Origin: Collinsella sp.
GTDB taxonomy: Bacteria > Actinomycetota > Coriobacteriia > Coriobacteriales > Coriobacteriaceae
Reading direction: 5' to 3'
Length of the DNA stretch: 64,000 bases
Assembly: GCA_019414055.1 (NCBI GenBank)
Contig: DXMV01000002.1
Location: 1 to 64,000, forward strand
This document shows, in pieces, positions 1 through 7,386 of this stretch. Position 1 is the stretch's first letter. Every line of letters begins with the position of its first letter. The position numbers were made by a program, and so were the translations under genes. Under the pieces are notes generated by a model. It did no database searches. It saw nothing but the letters and a program-made list of their open reading frames with translations, and was not told the origin of the DNA.

Positions 1-23
1 ACCGCCCGGGAAAACCATACGGC

Positions 24-60
24 GAGGGCCGCGCCCCCGGTCCCCGGGGCGCGGCCCTCT
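24..60. terminator. strong GC-rich hairpin, probable terminator of an upstream gene
   Basis: A perfect 14-bp inverted repeat (24-37 with 46-59) closes an 8-base loop. It is followed on the + strand by a short pyrimidine/T-containing stretch (CTTGCTT). It most likely ends transcription of a gene lying left of the window, although it could serve either strand. Confidence 0.6.
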
Positions 61-158
61 TGCTTAAACTGCTCAATTTTTCGTGCTCACGGTGCTCATT
101 TCCCAGTGATCACTCGGACCACTTCTTAGTGAACATCAACAGACTGAGCCGAGGTGCC

Positions 159-606
159 CTACTTCTCGCCCTCCAGCAGCACCACGATGCGGTCGATGTC
201 GACGGCAAAGCGAGGCCTTCCCTCCTGCTCGTAGCGGTCGAGGTATGCCTGGCACTCTGAGACAATGCGCTTGGTGCTGCCGTCGATGATGCGTTGGAGC
301 GTCTCGTAGTAGGCCGAGCCCTCGGTCCTGAAGCGGCGCTGGTAGGCCTGGTTATGGGGAATATCTTGATGTAGTGGATGCCGTGGCGGCAGTTGGGGCG
401 CGTCGTGGGGCGGGGTGGCAACGCAAAGTACTGGTCTTTGGGCACGTTAGGGGCGATGTTGGAACGCAGCGGCACGGCGAAGTCCCTGCGCTTCCCGCGG
501 AAACGCAGCCTCACCACTACGATGCAGGGACGATTGTGCTTAAGCATGAGCTCGCGGTCGCCCTCGGCGTGGACGAAGAAGTCCTGGGGATGGATACAAT
601 CTTCAT
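159..606 (-). pseudogene. ToxN/AbiQ-like endoribonuclease toxin, interrupted by two frameshifts
   Basis: The frame opens at ATG 606 (MKIVSIP...), with AAGGGGG about 8 bases upstream. It must shift at a GGGG run at 586-589 to read QDFFVHAEGD...RPCIVVVRLRFRGK...DFAVPLRSNI...IHYIKIFP, and again at a GGGG run at 356-359 to read HNQAYQRRF...LLEGEK before the stop at 159-161. Restoring one C at each site on the coding strand gives an open frame of exactly 150 codons (149 aa plus stop). The order 'RP-hydrophobic strand-G-x-DFAVPLRSN', then 'IHYIKIFP', then a helical tail matches the ToxN/AbiQ RNase layout by eye. Family assignment is from remembered motifs, not a search. Both lesions are C5-to-C4 contractions, so homopolymer read errors and real inactivation are both possible. 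Confidence 0.5.
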
Positions 607-631
607 CGGTTACGCCCCCTTCATACGAAGC

Positions 632-655
632 GGGGCCCGCATCGCTGCGGGCCCC
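632..655 (-). terminator. hairpin between candidate antitoxin RNA and toxin gene
   Basis: A perfect inverted repeat GGGGCCCGC/GCGGGCCCC with a 6-base loop (its outer A and T can also pair) lies 26 bases upstream of the toxin start. In type III toxin-antitoxin operons a leaky terminator sits exactly here, between the RNA antitoxin and the toxin. There is no clear U-tract, so termination strength is uncertain. Confidence 0.4.
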
Positions 656-750
656 TACAGGTGGGCGATATTCTACGCTTTGCGGCACCCCATCGCCCAC
701 GGAGGTTAAACGTACACGTAAGCCGTACTCTGAAAGCCGCAGCTTCCGGC
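656..750 (-). ncRNA. candidate type III antitoxin-like RNA
   Basis: Between a possible promoter near 757-782 and the hairpin at 632-655 lies a stretch with no ORF. It contains GTGGGCGAT/ATCGCCCAC arms (661-669 and 692-700) around a 22-base loop, a unit of about 40 nt, which is in the size range of single ToxI-type pseudoknot repeats. No tandem copies are visible, whereas classical type III antitoxins usually carry several. The call rests on position and structure only and depends on the ToxN-like assignment of the next gene. Confidence 0.25.
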
Positions 751-756
751 AAGTAG

Positions 757-782
757 TTTATACCACGAGAGGTCGCTTTCAA
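757..782 (-). promoter_or_regulatory. possible promoter with extended -10
   Basis: Reading leftward there is TTGAAA (782-777), then 14 bases, then TATAAA (762-757) preceded by TGG, giving an extended -10 (TGGTATAAA). The spacing is shorter than ideal, so the extended -10 would carry most of the activity. It would drive the candidate RNA and the toxin-like pseudogene. Confidence 0.3.
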
Positions 783-1169
783 TGCGCATAGCTCGCAAAA
801 TAGCACTCGCTGGGCCGTCACCCCTGGCCGTTACCCTCCAATCTTCATTAAAGTCAGCAGGTCAATTCATATAGTCATGGGGGTTTATCCTAAAGGGAAT
901 CAAATTTTTACCCCCATAACTAAGGAATTTTCTATTCCCACTCAATGACTAGAGCCCTGGTGTAATTGGCTGGATCACCGTTCCGGGAACCGGTATCGAC
1001 CTACCTGTCCGCCAAGCTCCTTCTTCAGCTCCAGCCTAGTATCTGACTCGCGCTGTTATAAGCAAAAACCGAAGAGATGCATCTTAGCCAAGAAAAAAGG
1101 TTAGCCTTATCTTACTGTATGATTCGTGTGTTATAGTTAGATGGCTCTAACTGTTTGGGGGCGATAGCC
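783..1169. other. gene-poor degenerate region
   Basis: No intact gene is recognised in about 390 bases. A minus-strand open stretch (roughly 929-997) would encode a tail reading VDTGSRNGDPANYTRALVIE followed by WE-stop, closed off upstream by a stop codon; it may be the end of a decayed gene. Another short minus frame nearby reads RESDTRLELKKELG. A 7-bp inverted repeat ATGGGGG/CCCCCAT lies at 877-917. The promoter of the following methyltransferase gene probably lies near the right end but is not distinct. Confidence 0.35.
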
Positions 1170-1799
1170 ATGCACGAACGCAAGGGCTTCTGGGACAAGA
1201 ATGCCGGTCGGTACGACCGTTTCATGCGAAAGGACCGGGCGGCGTATGAGAAGATGTATGGGCTGATCCGGCCGGTAGTGAAAGCAAAAACCGTACTGGA
1301 GGTTGCCACCGGCACGGGGCTTATCGCAAAGAGCATCGTGAATGCGGCGGCACACATCGAGGCTACGGACGCTTCTGCAAAGATGATCCTTGAAGCAAAA
1401 CGGGACATTCAATCCGCAAAGCTGCACTTTTCCGTACAAGATATGTTCCACCTGCCCTATGCACAGAAGTCCTTCGAAGTGGTGATTGCGTCCAACGCGC
1501 TTCACATAGTGCCGCATCCGGAAAAGGCCCTGCAAGAAATCAGGCGGGTGCTGAAGGACGACGGCGTGCTCATCGCGCCAACCTTCACCCACGCGGAGAA
1601 CTCGGTTTCCGGCAAGGCAAAAGCCTTTTTCATGAGTATGGCGGGATTCCCCCTCCACAGCAGGTGGACAAGCGAGGAATACCTACGTTTCCTGCGTCAA
1701 AACGGCTGGGCGGTGCAGAAAAGCGCGGTGTTGAAGGCCTCGTTCCCGTTGACCTATGCGGAATGCACAAAATCGGAGGGGGCAGATGTCGTTCTTTGA
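1170..1799 (+). CDS. class I SAM-dependent methyltransferase (UbiE-like)
   Basis: A 209-residue predicted soluble enzyme that would transfer a methyl group from S-adenosylmethionine to an unknown small molecule. The Rossmann motif I is VLEVATGTGLIAKS near residue 45, followed by an acidic residue in IEATDAS and a motif IV-like VVIASNALHIV. ATG 1170 is preceded by GGGGGCG; a TTG 15 bases earlier is possible but lacks a better ribosome site. The 3' end overlaps the next gene by 14 bases, so the two are probably translationally coupled. Base and codon use look less GC-rich and more Clostridia-like than the guaA region, suggesting transfer. The substrate cannot be inferred. Confidence 0.75.
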   Translation: MHERKGFWDKNAGRYDRFMRKDRAAYEKMYGLIRPVVKAKTVLEVATGTGLIAKSIVNAAAHIEATDASAKMILEAKRDIQSAKLHFSVQDMFHLPYAQKSFEVVIASNALHIVPHPEKALQEIRRVLKDDGVLIAPTFTHAENSVSGKAKAFFMSMAGFPLHSRWTSEEYLRFLRQNGWAVQKSAVLKASFPLTYAECTKSEGADVVL

Positions 1800-2391
1800 A
1801 AACACCCGCAAGCCCGTGGGCCTCGGCGGAAAACTTATGGTTGCCATGATGAACCTGGGCCACAGCCCTGTGGCGCGGTGGGGACTTCGATTTCTACGAC
1901 TTGCGCCAAATGCCAAGGTGCTGGATTGCGGCTGCGGCGGCGGGGCGAACATAAAACGGCTGCTGAAAAAATGCCCGCATGGCGTCGTCAAGGGCGTCGA
2001 CTATTCGCCCGTCAGCGTGGAGAAGACTAGAAAGCTCAACCGAATTGCAATTCAGGAGGGGCGTTGCGCCGTTCTGCAAGGCAGTGTGGCGGATATGGTG
2101 TTTGAGGATAGCTACTTCGATGCCGCCACGGCCTTTGAGACCGTCTATTTTTGGCCTGATTTGCCCCGATGCTTCCGTGAGGTCTGGCGGACGCTGAAGC
2201 CAGGCGGGACAATTCTCATCTGCAACGAGAGCAATGGCGATACGGACAAGGACGAGAGGTGGACGCAGATCATCGGCGGCATGACCATCTATAAGGACGT
2301 TGAATTAAAGGCATGTCTGGAGCAGGCGGGTTTTCACGAGGTGCAGATACGCAAAAAGAAAAGGTGGCTCTGCGTCACGGCGCAGAAGTAA
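1786..2391 (+). CDS. class I SAM-dependent methyltransferase
   Basis: A 201-residue methyltransferase with SAM motif VLDCGCGGGANIKRLL near residue 47 and post-motif VKGVDYSP. The C-terminal part holds FREVWRTLKPGGTILICNE, typical of methyltransferase-11-type folds. ATG 1786 follows GGAGGGGG and lies inside the 3' end of the preceding methyltransferase gene. It is the second of three adjacent methyltransferases on the same strand. The substrate is unknown. A role in modifying a secondary metabolite or detoxifying a metal or thiol compound is possible, but nothing in the sequence decides it. Confidence 0.75.
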   Translation: MSFFENTRKPVGLGGKLMVAMMNLGHSPVARWGLRFLRLAPNAKVLDCGCGGGANIKRLLKKCPHGVVKGVDYSPVSVEKTRKLNRIAIQEGRCAVLQGSVADMVFEDSYFDAATAFETVYFWPDLPRCFREVWRTLKPGGTILICNESNGDTDKDERWTQIIGGMTIYKDVELKACLEQAGFHEVQIRKKKRWLCVTAQK

Positions 2392-2494
2392 GGGCATCAA
2401 GCACGGGCATTTTTCATCCATCCTGCACATGGCGATAGGCATGACGGTCATAGCGGCTGTGCTGGCGGCAATTATGACAGTTTTTATTCACTGA
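2392..2494 (+). pseudogene. remnant of a membrane protein (one predicted helix)
   Basis: In the gap between methyltransferase genes, an in-frame stretch reads GIKHGHFSSILHMAIGMTVI, then AAVLAAIMTVFIH and a stop at 2492-2494. It looks like the last transmembrane helix of a larger protein whose upstream part is missing. An ATG at 2429 would give only a 21-residue peptide with no ribosome site. It is best read as a scrap of a deleted neighbour, though a small membrane peptide is not excluded. Confidence 0.25.
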
Positions 2495-2505
2495 GGAAGA
2501 AACCT

Positions 2506-3336
2506 ATGAAATGTAAAATTGAGAAAAACACCGTGCAGGAGACGCTGATCCTCCCGCTGTATTCCCGGAAGCTGTGTACGGAGTTGTACCCGAACCTTTA
2601 CAAGGATGAAACAGCGGTTCGTCTGCTCGGCCAGATCGACTACGACTTTTCAGAGGCAGAGAAAAACTCCCGCAGCCTGATGCAGCGCTTTGGTGCGCTG
2701 GAGGTGGCCATGCGGCAGGGTGATCTTGCTTTCGAGGTGCGGGATTACCTGAAAGACCACCCCAATGCGGCGGTGGTCAATCTGGGCTGCGGGCTGGACA
2801 ACACCGGCAGAACCTGCGACAACGGTAGATGCAAGATCTACAATCTGGACTTCCCGGATGTGATTGCCTTGCGACAGCAGCTACTGCCCGCCGGGGATCG
2901 AGAACAAAATATCCCCTGCGACCTGAAAGACACCGCATGGTTTAGCAAAATCGATGCCTCCCGCGGGGCGGTGTTCTTTGCCTCCGGGGTGTTCTATTAC
3001 TTTCTGACCCAGCAGGTCCGGGAACTGGTGCGGGGGATGGCGGACGCTTTCCCCGGCGGTGTGCTGGTCTTTGATGCTGCCAATCGGACGGCAGTAAAGA
3101 TGATCGCAAAAACATGGCTTAAGACTGCAAAAATCAAGGATGTGGGGGCATTTTTTGCGGTTTCGGATGCCGCCAAGGAAATCGGCACGTGGAACAGCCG
3201 TCTGCAGGTCACAAGTCGCGGCTATATGCTGGGTTACAACGATTTGAGAGACCCTTCTGTCAGCGGCTTTTTCCGGTTTCTCGCAAGGGTCGGTGACAAC
3301 GGGATGAAAATGCAAATCGTGAAAATTAGATTTTAA
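2506..3336 (+). CDS. leucine carboxyl methyltransferase-type (LCM) SAM methyltransferase
   Basis: A 276-residue protein resembling the LCM family of O-methyltransferases, which in bacteria methylate carboxyl or hydroxyl groups of small molecules. Visible features are RQGDLAFEVRDYLKDHPNAA, then VVNLGCGLDNTG (the SAM motif typical of this family) and YNLDFPDVIALRQQLLP, followed by AVFFASGVFYYF and GGVLVFDAANR. ATG 2506 follows GAGGAAGAAACCT. It is the third methyltransferase in the block and the last intact gene before a strong terminator. Codon usage resembles the two methyltransferases upstream, supporting arrival as a unit. Confidence 0.7.
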   Translation: MKCKIEKNTVQETLILPLYSRKLCTELYPNLYKDETAVRLLGQIDYDFSEAEKNSRSLMQRFGALEVAMRQGDLAFEVRDYLKDHPNAAVVNLGCGLDNTGRTCDNGRCKIYNLDFPDVIALRQQLLPAGDREQNIPCDLKDTAWFSKIDASRGAVFFASGVFYYFLTQQVRELVRGMADAFPGGVLVFDAANRTAVKMIAKTWLKTAKIKDVGAFFAVSDAAKEIGTWNSRLQVTSRGYMLGYNDLRDPSVSGFFRFLARVGDNGMKMQIVKIRF

Positions 3337-3345
3337 AAGGCAAAA

Positions 3346-3462
3346 ATGAAGCCCATTCACTTTGACGTTGAAGAAGACGGCTTTTACGGCACATATTGGG
3401 CGTGCAAGGACACACATACAGCAGCGGGCACGGATTCGATTGAAACCGTGCCCGCTATCTGA
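3346..3462 (+). pseudogene. truncated N-terminal gene fragment (38 codons)
   Basis: A short frame starting ATG 3346, with MKPIHFDVEEDGFYGTYWAC near its start and ending ...ETVPAI. The opening resembles the start of a small alpha/beta-hydrolase family (acidic residues, then DGFYGTYW), but everything after about residue 20 is missing and the rest runs into the terminator stem at 3423-3456. It is probably what remained when a fourth gene of the methyltransferase block was deleted. The family suggestion is weak. Confidence 0.3.
3423..3456. terminator. intrinsic terminator between convergent genes
   Basis: A perfect 11-bp stem AGCGGGCACGG/CCGTGCCCGCT with a 12-base loop. It is followed on the + strand by an AT-rich stretch (TATATTATTTTATC). 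It ends the methyltransferase block and sits just beyond the 3' end of the convergent guaA. Confidence 0.7.
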
Positions 3463-3490
3463 CACTATATTATTTTATCGAACGTCTGTT

Positions 3491-5089
3491 CTATTCCCAC
3501 TCGATGGTCGCGGGCGGCTTGGACGTGATGTCGTAGCACACGCGGTTGGCGCCGGGAACCTCGGCCACGATGCGGCCGGAGATGCGGGCCAGGACGTCGT
3601 AGGGCAGCTTGGCCCAGTCGGCGGTCATGGCATCGCTGGACTCGACGGCACGCAGGATAATTGGGCGCTGGTAGGTGCGCTCGTCGCCCATAACGCCGAC
3701 GGACTTAATGTCGGGCAGGACGGCGAAATACTGCCAGCAGCTATGCTCGGAGTTGCGCTCGCCGGTCTGCTCAAACAGACGCTGGTTGTAGGCATCGAGC
3801 TCCTCGCGCACGATAGCGTCGGCGTTCTTGAGGATCTCGAGCTTCTCCTTGTCGACTGCGCCGATGATGCGGATGGCCAGACCCGGGCCCGGGAAAGGCT
3901 GGCGGAACACGATGTTACCCGGCAGGCCCAGCGCCAGACCAAGCGCACGGACCTCGTCCTTAAAGAAGTGGTCGAGCGGCTCGATGAGGTCGAAGTGCAC
4001 GCCCTCGGGGAACGGGATCAGGTTGTGGTGGCTCTTGATGGTGGCCGTCTTGCCGCCCGTCTTGCGCGCACCGGACTCGATGATGTCGGGGTAGATGGTG
4101 CCCTGAGCCAGGTACTTGACCGGCTTGCCGTCGCACTCGAGCTGCTGCGCCACGGCGAAGAACTCTTTCCAGAACTGCGTGCCGATGATGCGGCGCTTTT
4201 CCTCGGGCTCGGTTACGCCAGCCAGGAGCTCGGCATAGCGGTCCTCGGCGTGGACATGGATAAAGTCGACATCAAACTGCTTGGTGAAGACCTCCTCCAC
4301 CTGCTCGGGCTCGCCCTTGCGCAGCAGGCCGTGGTTGATGAACACGCAGGTCATCTGCTTGCCCACGGCGCGGGCGCCCAGGGCAGCCACGACGGAGGAG
4401 TCGACGCCGCCGGACAGGGCCAGAATCACGCGGTCGTCGCCGACCTTCTCGCGGAACTCGGCCGTCATGGTCTCGACCAGGTTGTCCATGCTCCAGTTGG
4501 GCTCCAGGCCGCAGATCTCAAACAGGAAGTTGCTCAGCAGCTGCTGACCGTACTCGGAGTGCTTGACCTCGGGGTGGAACTGCGTGGTGAAAATCTTGCG
4601 CTCGACGCACTCCATGGCGGCAACCGGGCATACGTCGGTGCTGGCGGTAACGGTAAAGCCCTCGGGCACCTCGGACACGGCGTCGCGATGGCTCATCCAC
4701 ACGGTCTGCTCCATGGGCGTGGAGTTAAAGAGCTTGGCGCCGGCAGTGCGCGTAATAGTGGCGCGGCCGTACTCGCCCACCTCGGAGTGCCCGACCTTGC
4801 CGCCGAGCGTCACGGCCGTGATCTGATGGCCGTAGCAGAAGCCCAGGACGGGAAGGCCCAGGTCAAAGATGGCAGGATCGATGGACGGAGCGTCCTCGGC
4901 GTACACGGAGGCCGGGCCGCCAGAAAGGATGAGCGCAGAGGCGTTCATCTCGCGAATCTCGTCGGCCGAAATGTCGCAGGGGACAATCTCGGAATACACG
5001 TTGAGGTCGCGGACGCGACGGGCAATGAGCTGACCGTACTGCGCACCAAAGTCGAGTACGAGGACCTTTGCGGAAGCATTTTGATCCAT
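3491..5089 (-). CDS. guaA: GMP synthase (glutamine-hydrolysing)
   Basis: Converts XMP, glutamine and ATP to GMP in purine synthesis. The 532-residue protein has an N-terminal class I amidotransferase domain with nucleophile C85 in GFCYGHQ and the H172/E174 pair in TTQFHPEVKHSE. The ATP pyrophosphatase domain has the PP-loop SGGVDSS at 226-232, and the C-terminal dimerisation domain ends in the characteristic KPPATIEWE. ATG 5089 follows GAGGGGG, and this start gives the usual family length; longer upstream frames carry no conserved sequence. It is transcribed divergently from ansA. I looked for a purine riboswitch in the 268-base divergent region and did not recognise one. Confidence 0.97.
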   Translation of the reverse strand: MDQNASAKVLVLDFGAQYGQLIARRVRDLNVYSEIVPCDISADEIREMNASALILSGGPASVYAEDAPSIDPAIFDLGLPVLGFCYGHQITAVTLGGKVGHSEVGEYGRATITRTAGAKLFNSTPMEQTVWMSHRDAVSEVPEGFTVTASTDVCPVAAMECVERKIFTTQFHPEVKHSEYGQQLLSNFLFEICGLEPNWSMDNLVETMTAEFREKVGDDRVILALSGGVDSSVVAALGARAVGKQMTCVFINHGLLRKGEPEQVEEVFTKQFDVDFIHVHAEDRYAELLAGVTEPEEKRRIIGTQFWKEFFAVAQQLECDGKPVKYLAQGTIYPDIIESGARKTGGKTATIKSHHNLIPFPEGVHFDLIEPLDHFFKDEVRALGLALGLPGNIVFRQPFPGPGLAIRIIGAVDKEKLEILKNADAIVREELDAYNQRLFEQTGERNSEHSCWQYFAVLPDIKSVGVMGDERTYQRPIILRAVESSDAMTADWAKLPYDVLARISGRIVAEVPGANRVCYDITSKPPATIEWE

Positions 5090-5278
5090 GGTTTCCCCCT
5101 CTTGTTGGCGGGGAGCCGCTGCCCGCCCGCGCGAATGAACGAAAATAACTTTCATAGTGTACACGTAACCAGCGGTTCTGCGCCCGTCATAGCCATCAGA
5201 GCACGGCAAACGCACGACCTGGGCCCCTATTTGACAGCAATTGGAGCGTTGCCAAACGTTACAGATGATGTAATACGT

Positions 5279-5306
5279 TTGAACATTGGACGCCCTGTGC
5301 CACAAT
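5279..5306 (+). promoter_or_regulatory. predicted sigma-70-type promoter of ansA
   Basis: TTGAAC at 5279-5284 and CACAAT at 5301-5306 are separated by 16 bases, with the ansA start codon about 50 bases downstream. The -10 matches consensus at four of six positions. Confidence 0.4.
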
Positions 5307-5357
5307 ACTGCCGAACGACTCCGCCTCTGTGGCGGCAAATACGATAGGAATACCAGC

Positions 5358-6371
5358 ATGAAGCGCATCCTTCTCATCGCCACGGGCGGCACCATCGCAT
5401 CGACCGAGGACGGCAACGGCCTCTCCCCCGCCCTGACCGGTGAGGAGCTCGCCCAGAGCGTCCCCGAGATCTCGGGCCTCTGCGAGCTCGACGTCGTGCA
5501 GCCCATGAACATCGACAGCACCAATATGCGCCCCAGTGACTGGATGCGTATCCGCGACGTCATCGTCGAGGGTTATGCCGACCACGACGGCTTCGTGATT
5601 CTGCACGGCACCGACACCATGAGCTACACCGCGGCGGCGCTTTCCTACCTGATTCAGGACAGCCCCAAGCCCATCGTACTCACCGGCTCGCAAAAGCCCA
5701 TGGGCAATCCCTTTACCGACGCCAAGCTCAACCTGTACCAGAGCCTGCTCTATGCGCTCGACGAACACTCGCACGACGTCTCGATCGTGTTTGGCGGCGT
5801 AGCCATTGCCGGCACGCGTGCCCGCAAGCAGCGCACCATGAGCTTTAACGCGTTCATTAGCGTCAACTATCCGCCCATCGCCTATATCCGCAATGACCGC
5901 ATCGTGCGCAACGGGCTTCACGGCACGCATCAGGGCGAAAACCCGGTGCGTTTCTACGACAGCATCGACCCGCGCGTATTTGTACTCAAGCTCACGCCCG
6001 GCGTGAACCCAGGCATTCTGGACGCCCTTGCCGATAGCTACGACGCTGTAATCCTTGAGACCTTTGGCATTGGCGGTATCCCCGAGTTTGGTGAGTCGGG
6101 CGAGTCGTTCCAAGAGGCAATTTTCCGCTGGGTCGATTCGGGCCGCACCGTCGTTATGACCACGCAGGTCCCCGAAGAGGGTCTCGATCTGGGCGTTTAT
6201 GAGGTCGGCCGTGCTTACGCCGATCATCCGGGCATTCTGCGCGGCGACGATATGACAACCGAGACGCTCGTGGCCAAAACCATGTGGGCACTCGGCCAGT
6301 CACGCGATGCCGCCGAGATCCAGCGTCTGTTCTACAGCCAAGTCAACCACGACCGCATCCCGATGGCGTAA
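5358..6371 (+). CDS. ansA: type I L-asparaginase
   Basis: Hydrolyses L-asparagine to aspartate and ammonia in the cytoplasm. The 337-residue protein begins MKRILLIATGGTIAS, placing the nucleophilic threonine motif TGGTIAS at residues 9-15. The second catalytic motif HGTDTM is at 83-88 and GSQKPMG follows further on. There is no signal peptide, which fits the cytoplasmic type I enzyme. ATG 5358 lies behind a weak AGGAA; an in-frame extension upstream lacks similarity. The gene stands alone, divergent from guaA, and the link to glutamine metabolism is only by neighbourhood. Confidence 0.93.
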   Translation: MKRILLIATGGTIASTEDGNGLSPALTGEELAQSVPEISGLCELDVVQPMNIDSTNMRPSDWMRIRDVIVEGYADHDGFVILHGTDTMSYTAAALSYLIQDSPKPIVLTGSQKPMGNPFTDAKLNLYQSLLYALDEHSHDVSIVFGGVAIAGTRARKQRTMSFNAFISVNYPPIAYIRNDRIVRNGLHGTHQGENPVRFYDSIDPRVFVLKLTPGVNPGILDALADSYDAVILETFGIGGIPEFGESGESFQEAIFRWVDSGRTVVMTTQVPEEGLDLGVYEVGRAYADHPGILRGDDMTTETLVAKTMWALGQSRDAAEIQRLFYSQVNHDRIPMA

Positions 6372-6410
6372 TCCCTAAGGCAGTTCCACTTATCGCAGCC
6401 TCAAACGACA

Positions 6411-6662
6411 GGTGGTCCCCCTCAGGCCGTGCAAAAATCGGAGTATTCTGCAATTTCTCCGCCGGAGGCGCAGAATCGGCTGATTGTTAGACAAACTTTT
6501 AGGACGAACGGGCCGTCTAGTAACTATTTATTCCTCATTTTTATTTAGCGCGTGGATTAACTACTGTTAAAAAGGCAACGCCAGCCGCTCGGGCTACCAT
6601 CTACGGCTGAACAGGTGCTGAATACTCGCGATTTTGCACATCGCAACCAGGGGGACCCGCCC
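6411..6662. repeat. pair of inverted intergenic repeat arms with AT-rich centre
   Basis: Two imperfect copies of a roughly 40-bp sequence face each other. Copy A (6411-6447) reads GGTGGTCCCCCT then CAGGCCGTGCAAAAATCGG and AGTATTC. Copy B (6620-6661), read on the minus strand, is GGCGGGTCCCCCT then GGTTGCGATGTGCAAAATCG and CGAGTATTC. The 170 bases between are AT-rich and hold no ORF. The arrangement fills most of the 321-base gap between ansA and the XRE gene and resembles a decayed MITE-like element. Confidence 0.5.
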
Positions 6663-6692
6663 AAAGAGCGTCAAATACAGCGGGGGAACGCC

Positions 6693-6911
6693 CTATTCGA
6701 TACCCTCGAGTAGCTCTGACACCGTCATGCCAAGCGCGGGCGCAATTTTAAATAGAATCTCGAGCGTACTGTTTGCCGTTCCGTCCTCAATTCGGTCGAG
6801 ATAAGGTCGGCTGATTCCGACCGCTAGGCAAAAATCGACCTTGGAAATACCAAGGGCCTTGCGCGTCCGCTCGACTCGCTCGCCAAGAATCTGTTTCGCA
6901 TGTTCATTCAT
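6693..6911 (-). CDS. XRE-family helix-turn-helix transcriptional regulator
   Basis: A 72-residue single-domain protein. Residues about 8-65 form a Cro/CI-type HTH: RVERTRKALGISKVDFCLAV, then GISRPYLDRIEDGTANSTLE and ILFKIAPALGMTVSELL. The start chosen is ATG 6911 (MNEHAKQ); an in-frame ATG at 6935 would add eight residues. Its promoter region contains a 26-bp perfect palindrome shared with the divergent gene, so it probably represses both itself and that neighbour. It is small enough to be an antitoxin-like or stand-alone repressor. No membrane or sensor domain is present. Confidence 0.85.
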   Translation of the reverse strand: MNEHAKQILGERVERTRKALGISKVDFCLAVGISRPYLDRIEDGTANSTLEILFKIAPALGMTVSELLEGIE

Positions 6912-6939
6912 GCAGACGAGTTTGAAATGGAGCAAAACA

Positions 6940-6965
6940 AAAACGTAAACTATAGTTTACGTTTT
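6940..6965. promoter_or_regulatory. 26-bp perfect palindrome, likely XRE operator
   Basis: AAAACGTAAACTA and its exact reverse complement meet at 6952/6953, so all 26 bases are symmetric. It lies in the divergent space between the XRE gene (start 6911) and the unknown gene (start 6988). It is the obvious candidate binding site for the XRE dimer; the TATAGTTTAC part also overlaps potential -10 sequences. Confidence 0.65.
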
Positions 6966-6987
6966 GTCGAATATCCAGGAGTTTTCT

Positions 6988-7377
6988 ATGTCGGCTTGCT
7001 CGATTTCAATGCGTCAGAGACCACATTGCGCAGACGGCGTGCAGCCCAAGCTTGTCGTCGTTGAGGCCGAATACCTTTCCCCTGACGAACGCACAGCCGC
7101 GACACTGCTATCGAGCCGTGTCGCGACCGCATTGCTCCCCAACCCAACGAAAGGCGAGCTCGCCGCTCAATGCCAGACGCACGGCTGTGCCCTTGCCCAG
7201 GCCGTTGTGATAGCAACCAGCCAAAGCGGCCTGCCCCTTCTCTTAGAAGCCGGTATCGCGCTCACCCTTCGCGGCGCCGGATACGAAAACGAGGCCGCCG
7301 CCGATATGGTCTTTAAACCACGATCGAGCGGCGGCCTCGCAGCAGCCATTGAATATGCGTGCAGGCTCGTTGCCTAA
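6988..7377 (+). CDS. conserved-looking protein of unknown function
   Basis: A 129-residue protein I do not recognise. The centre is rich in alanine and leucine with potential helices (ERTAATLLSSRVATALLP, then ALAQAVVIATSQSG and LPLLLEAGIALTLRGAGY). There is no signal peptide or confident transmembrane segment, and several cysteines are scattered in the N-terminal half. ATG 6988 is preceded by CCAGGAG at good spacing. It is transcribed away from the XRE gene across the palindromic operator, so the two probably form one regulatory unit. It converges on the DUF1648 gene with only 9 bases between the stops. Confidence 0.6.
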   Translation: MSACSISMRQRPHCADGVQPKLVVVEAEYLSPDERTAATLLSSRVATALLPNPTKGELAAQCQTHGCALAQAVVIATSQSGLPLLLEAGIALTLRGAGYENEAAADMVFKPRSSGGLAAAIEYACRLVA

Positions 7378-7386
7378 AAGGACAGG

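Noticed and set aside
374..791. Plus-strand frames over the ToxN-like region
   Set aside because: They are shadows of the minus-strand toxin-like gene, show no family features and have no ribosome sites.
5090..5357. Purine riboswitch upstream of guaA
   Set aside because: I looked for the paired helices and conserved loop sequences and did not find them.
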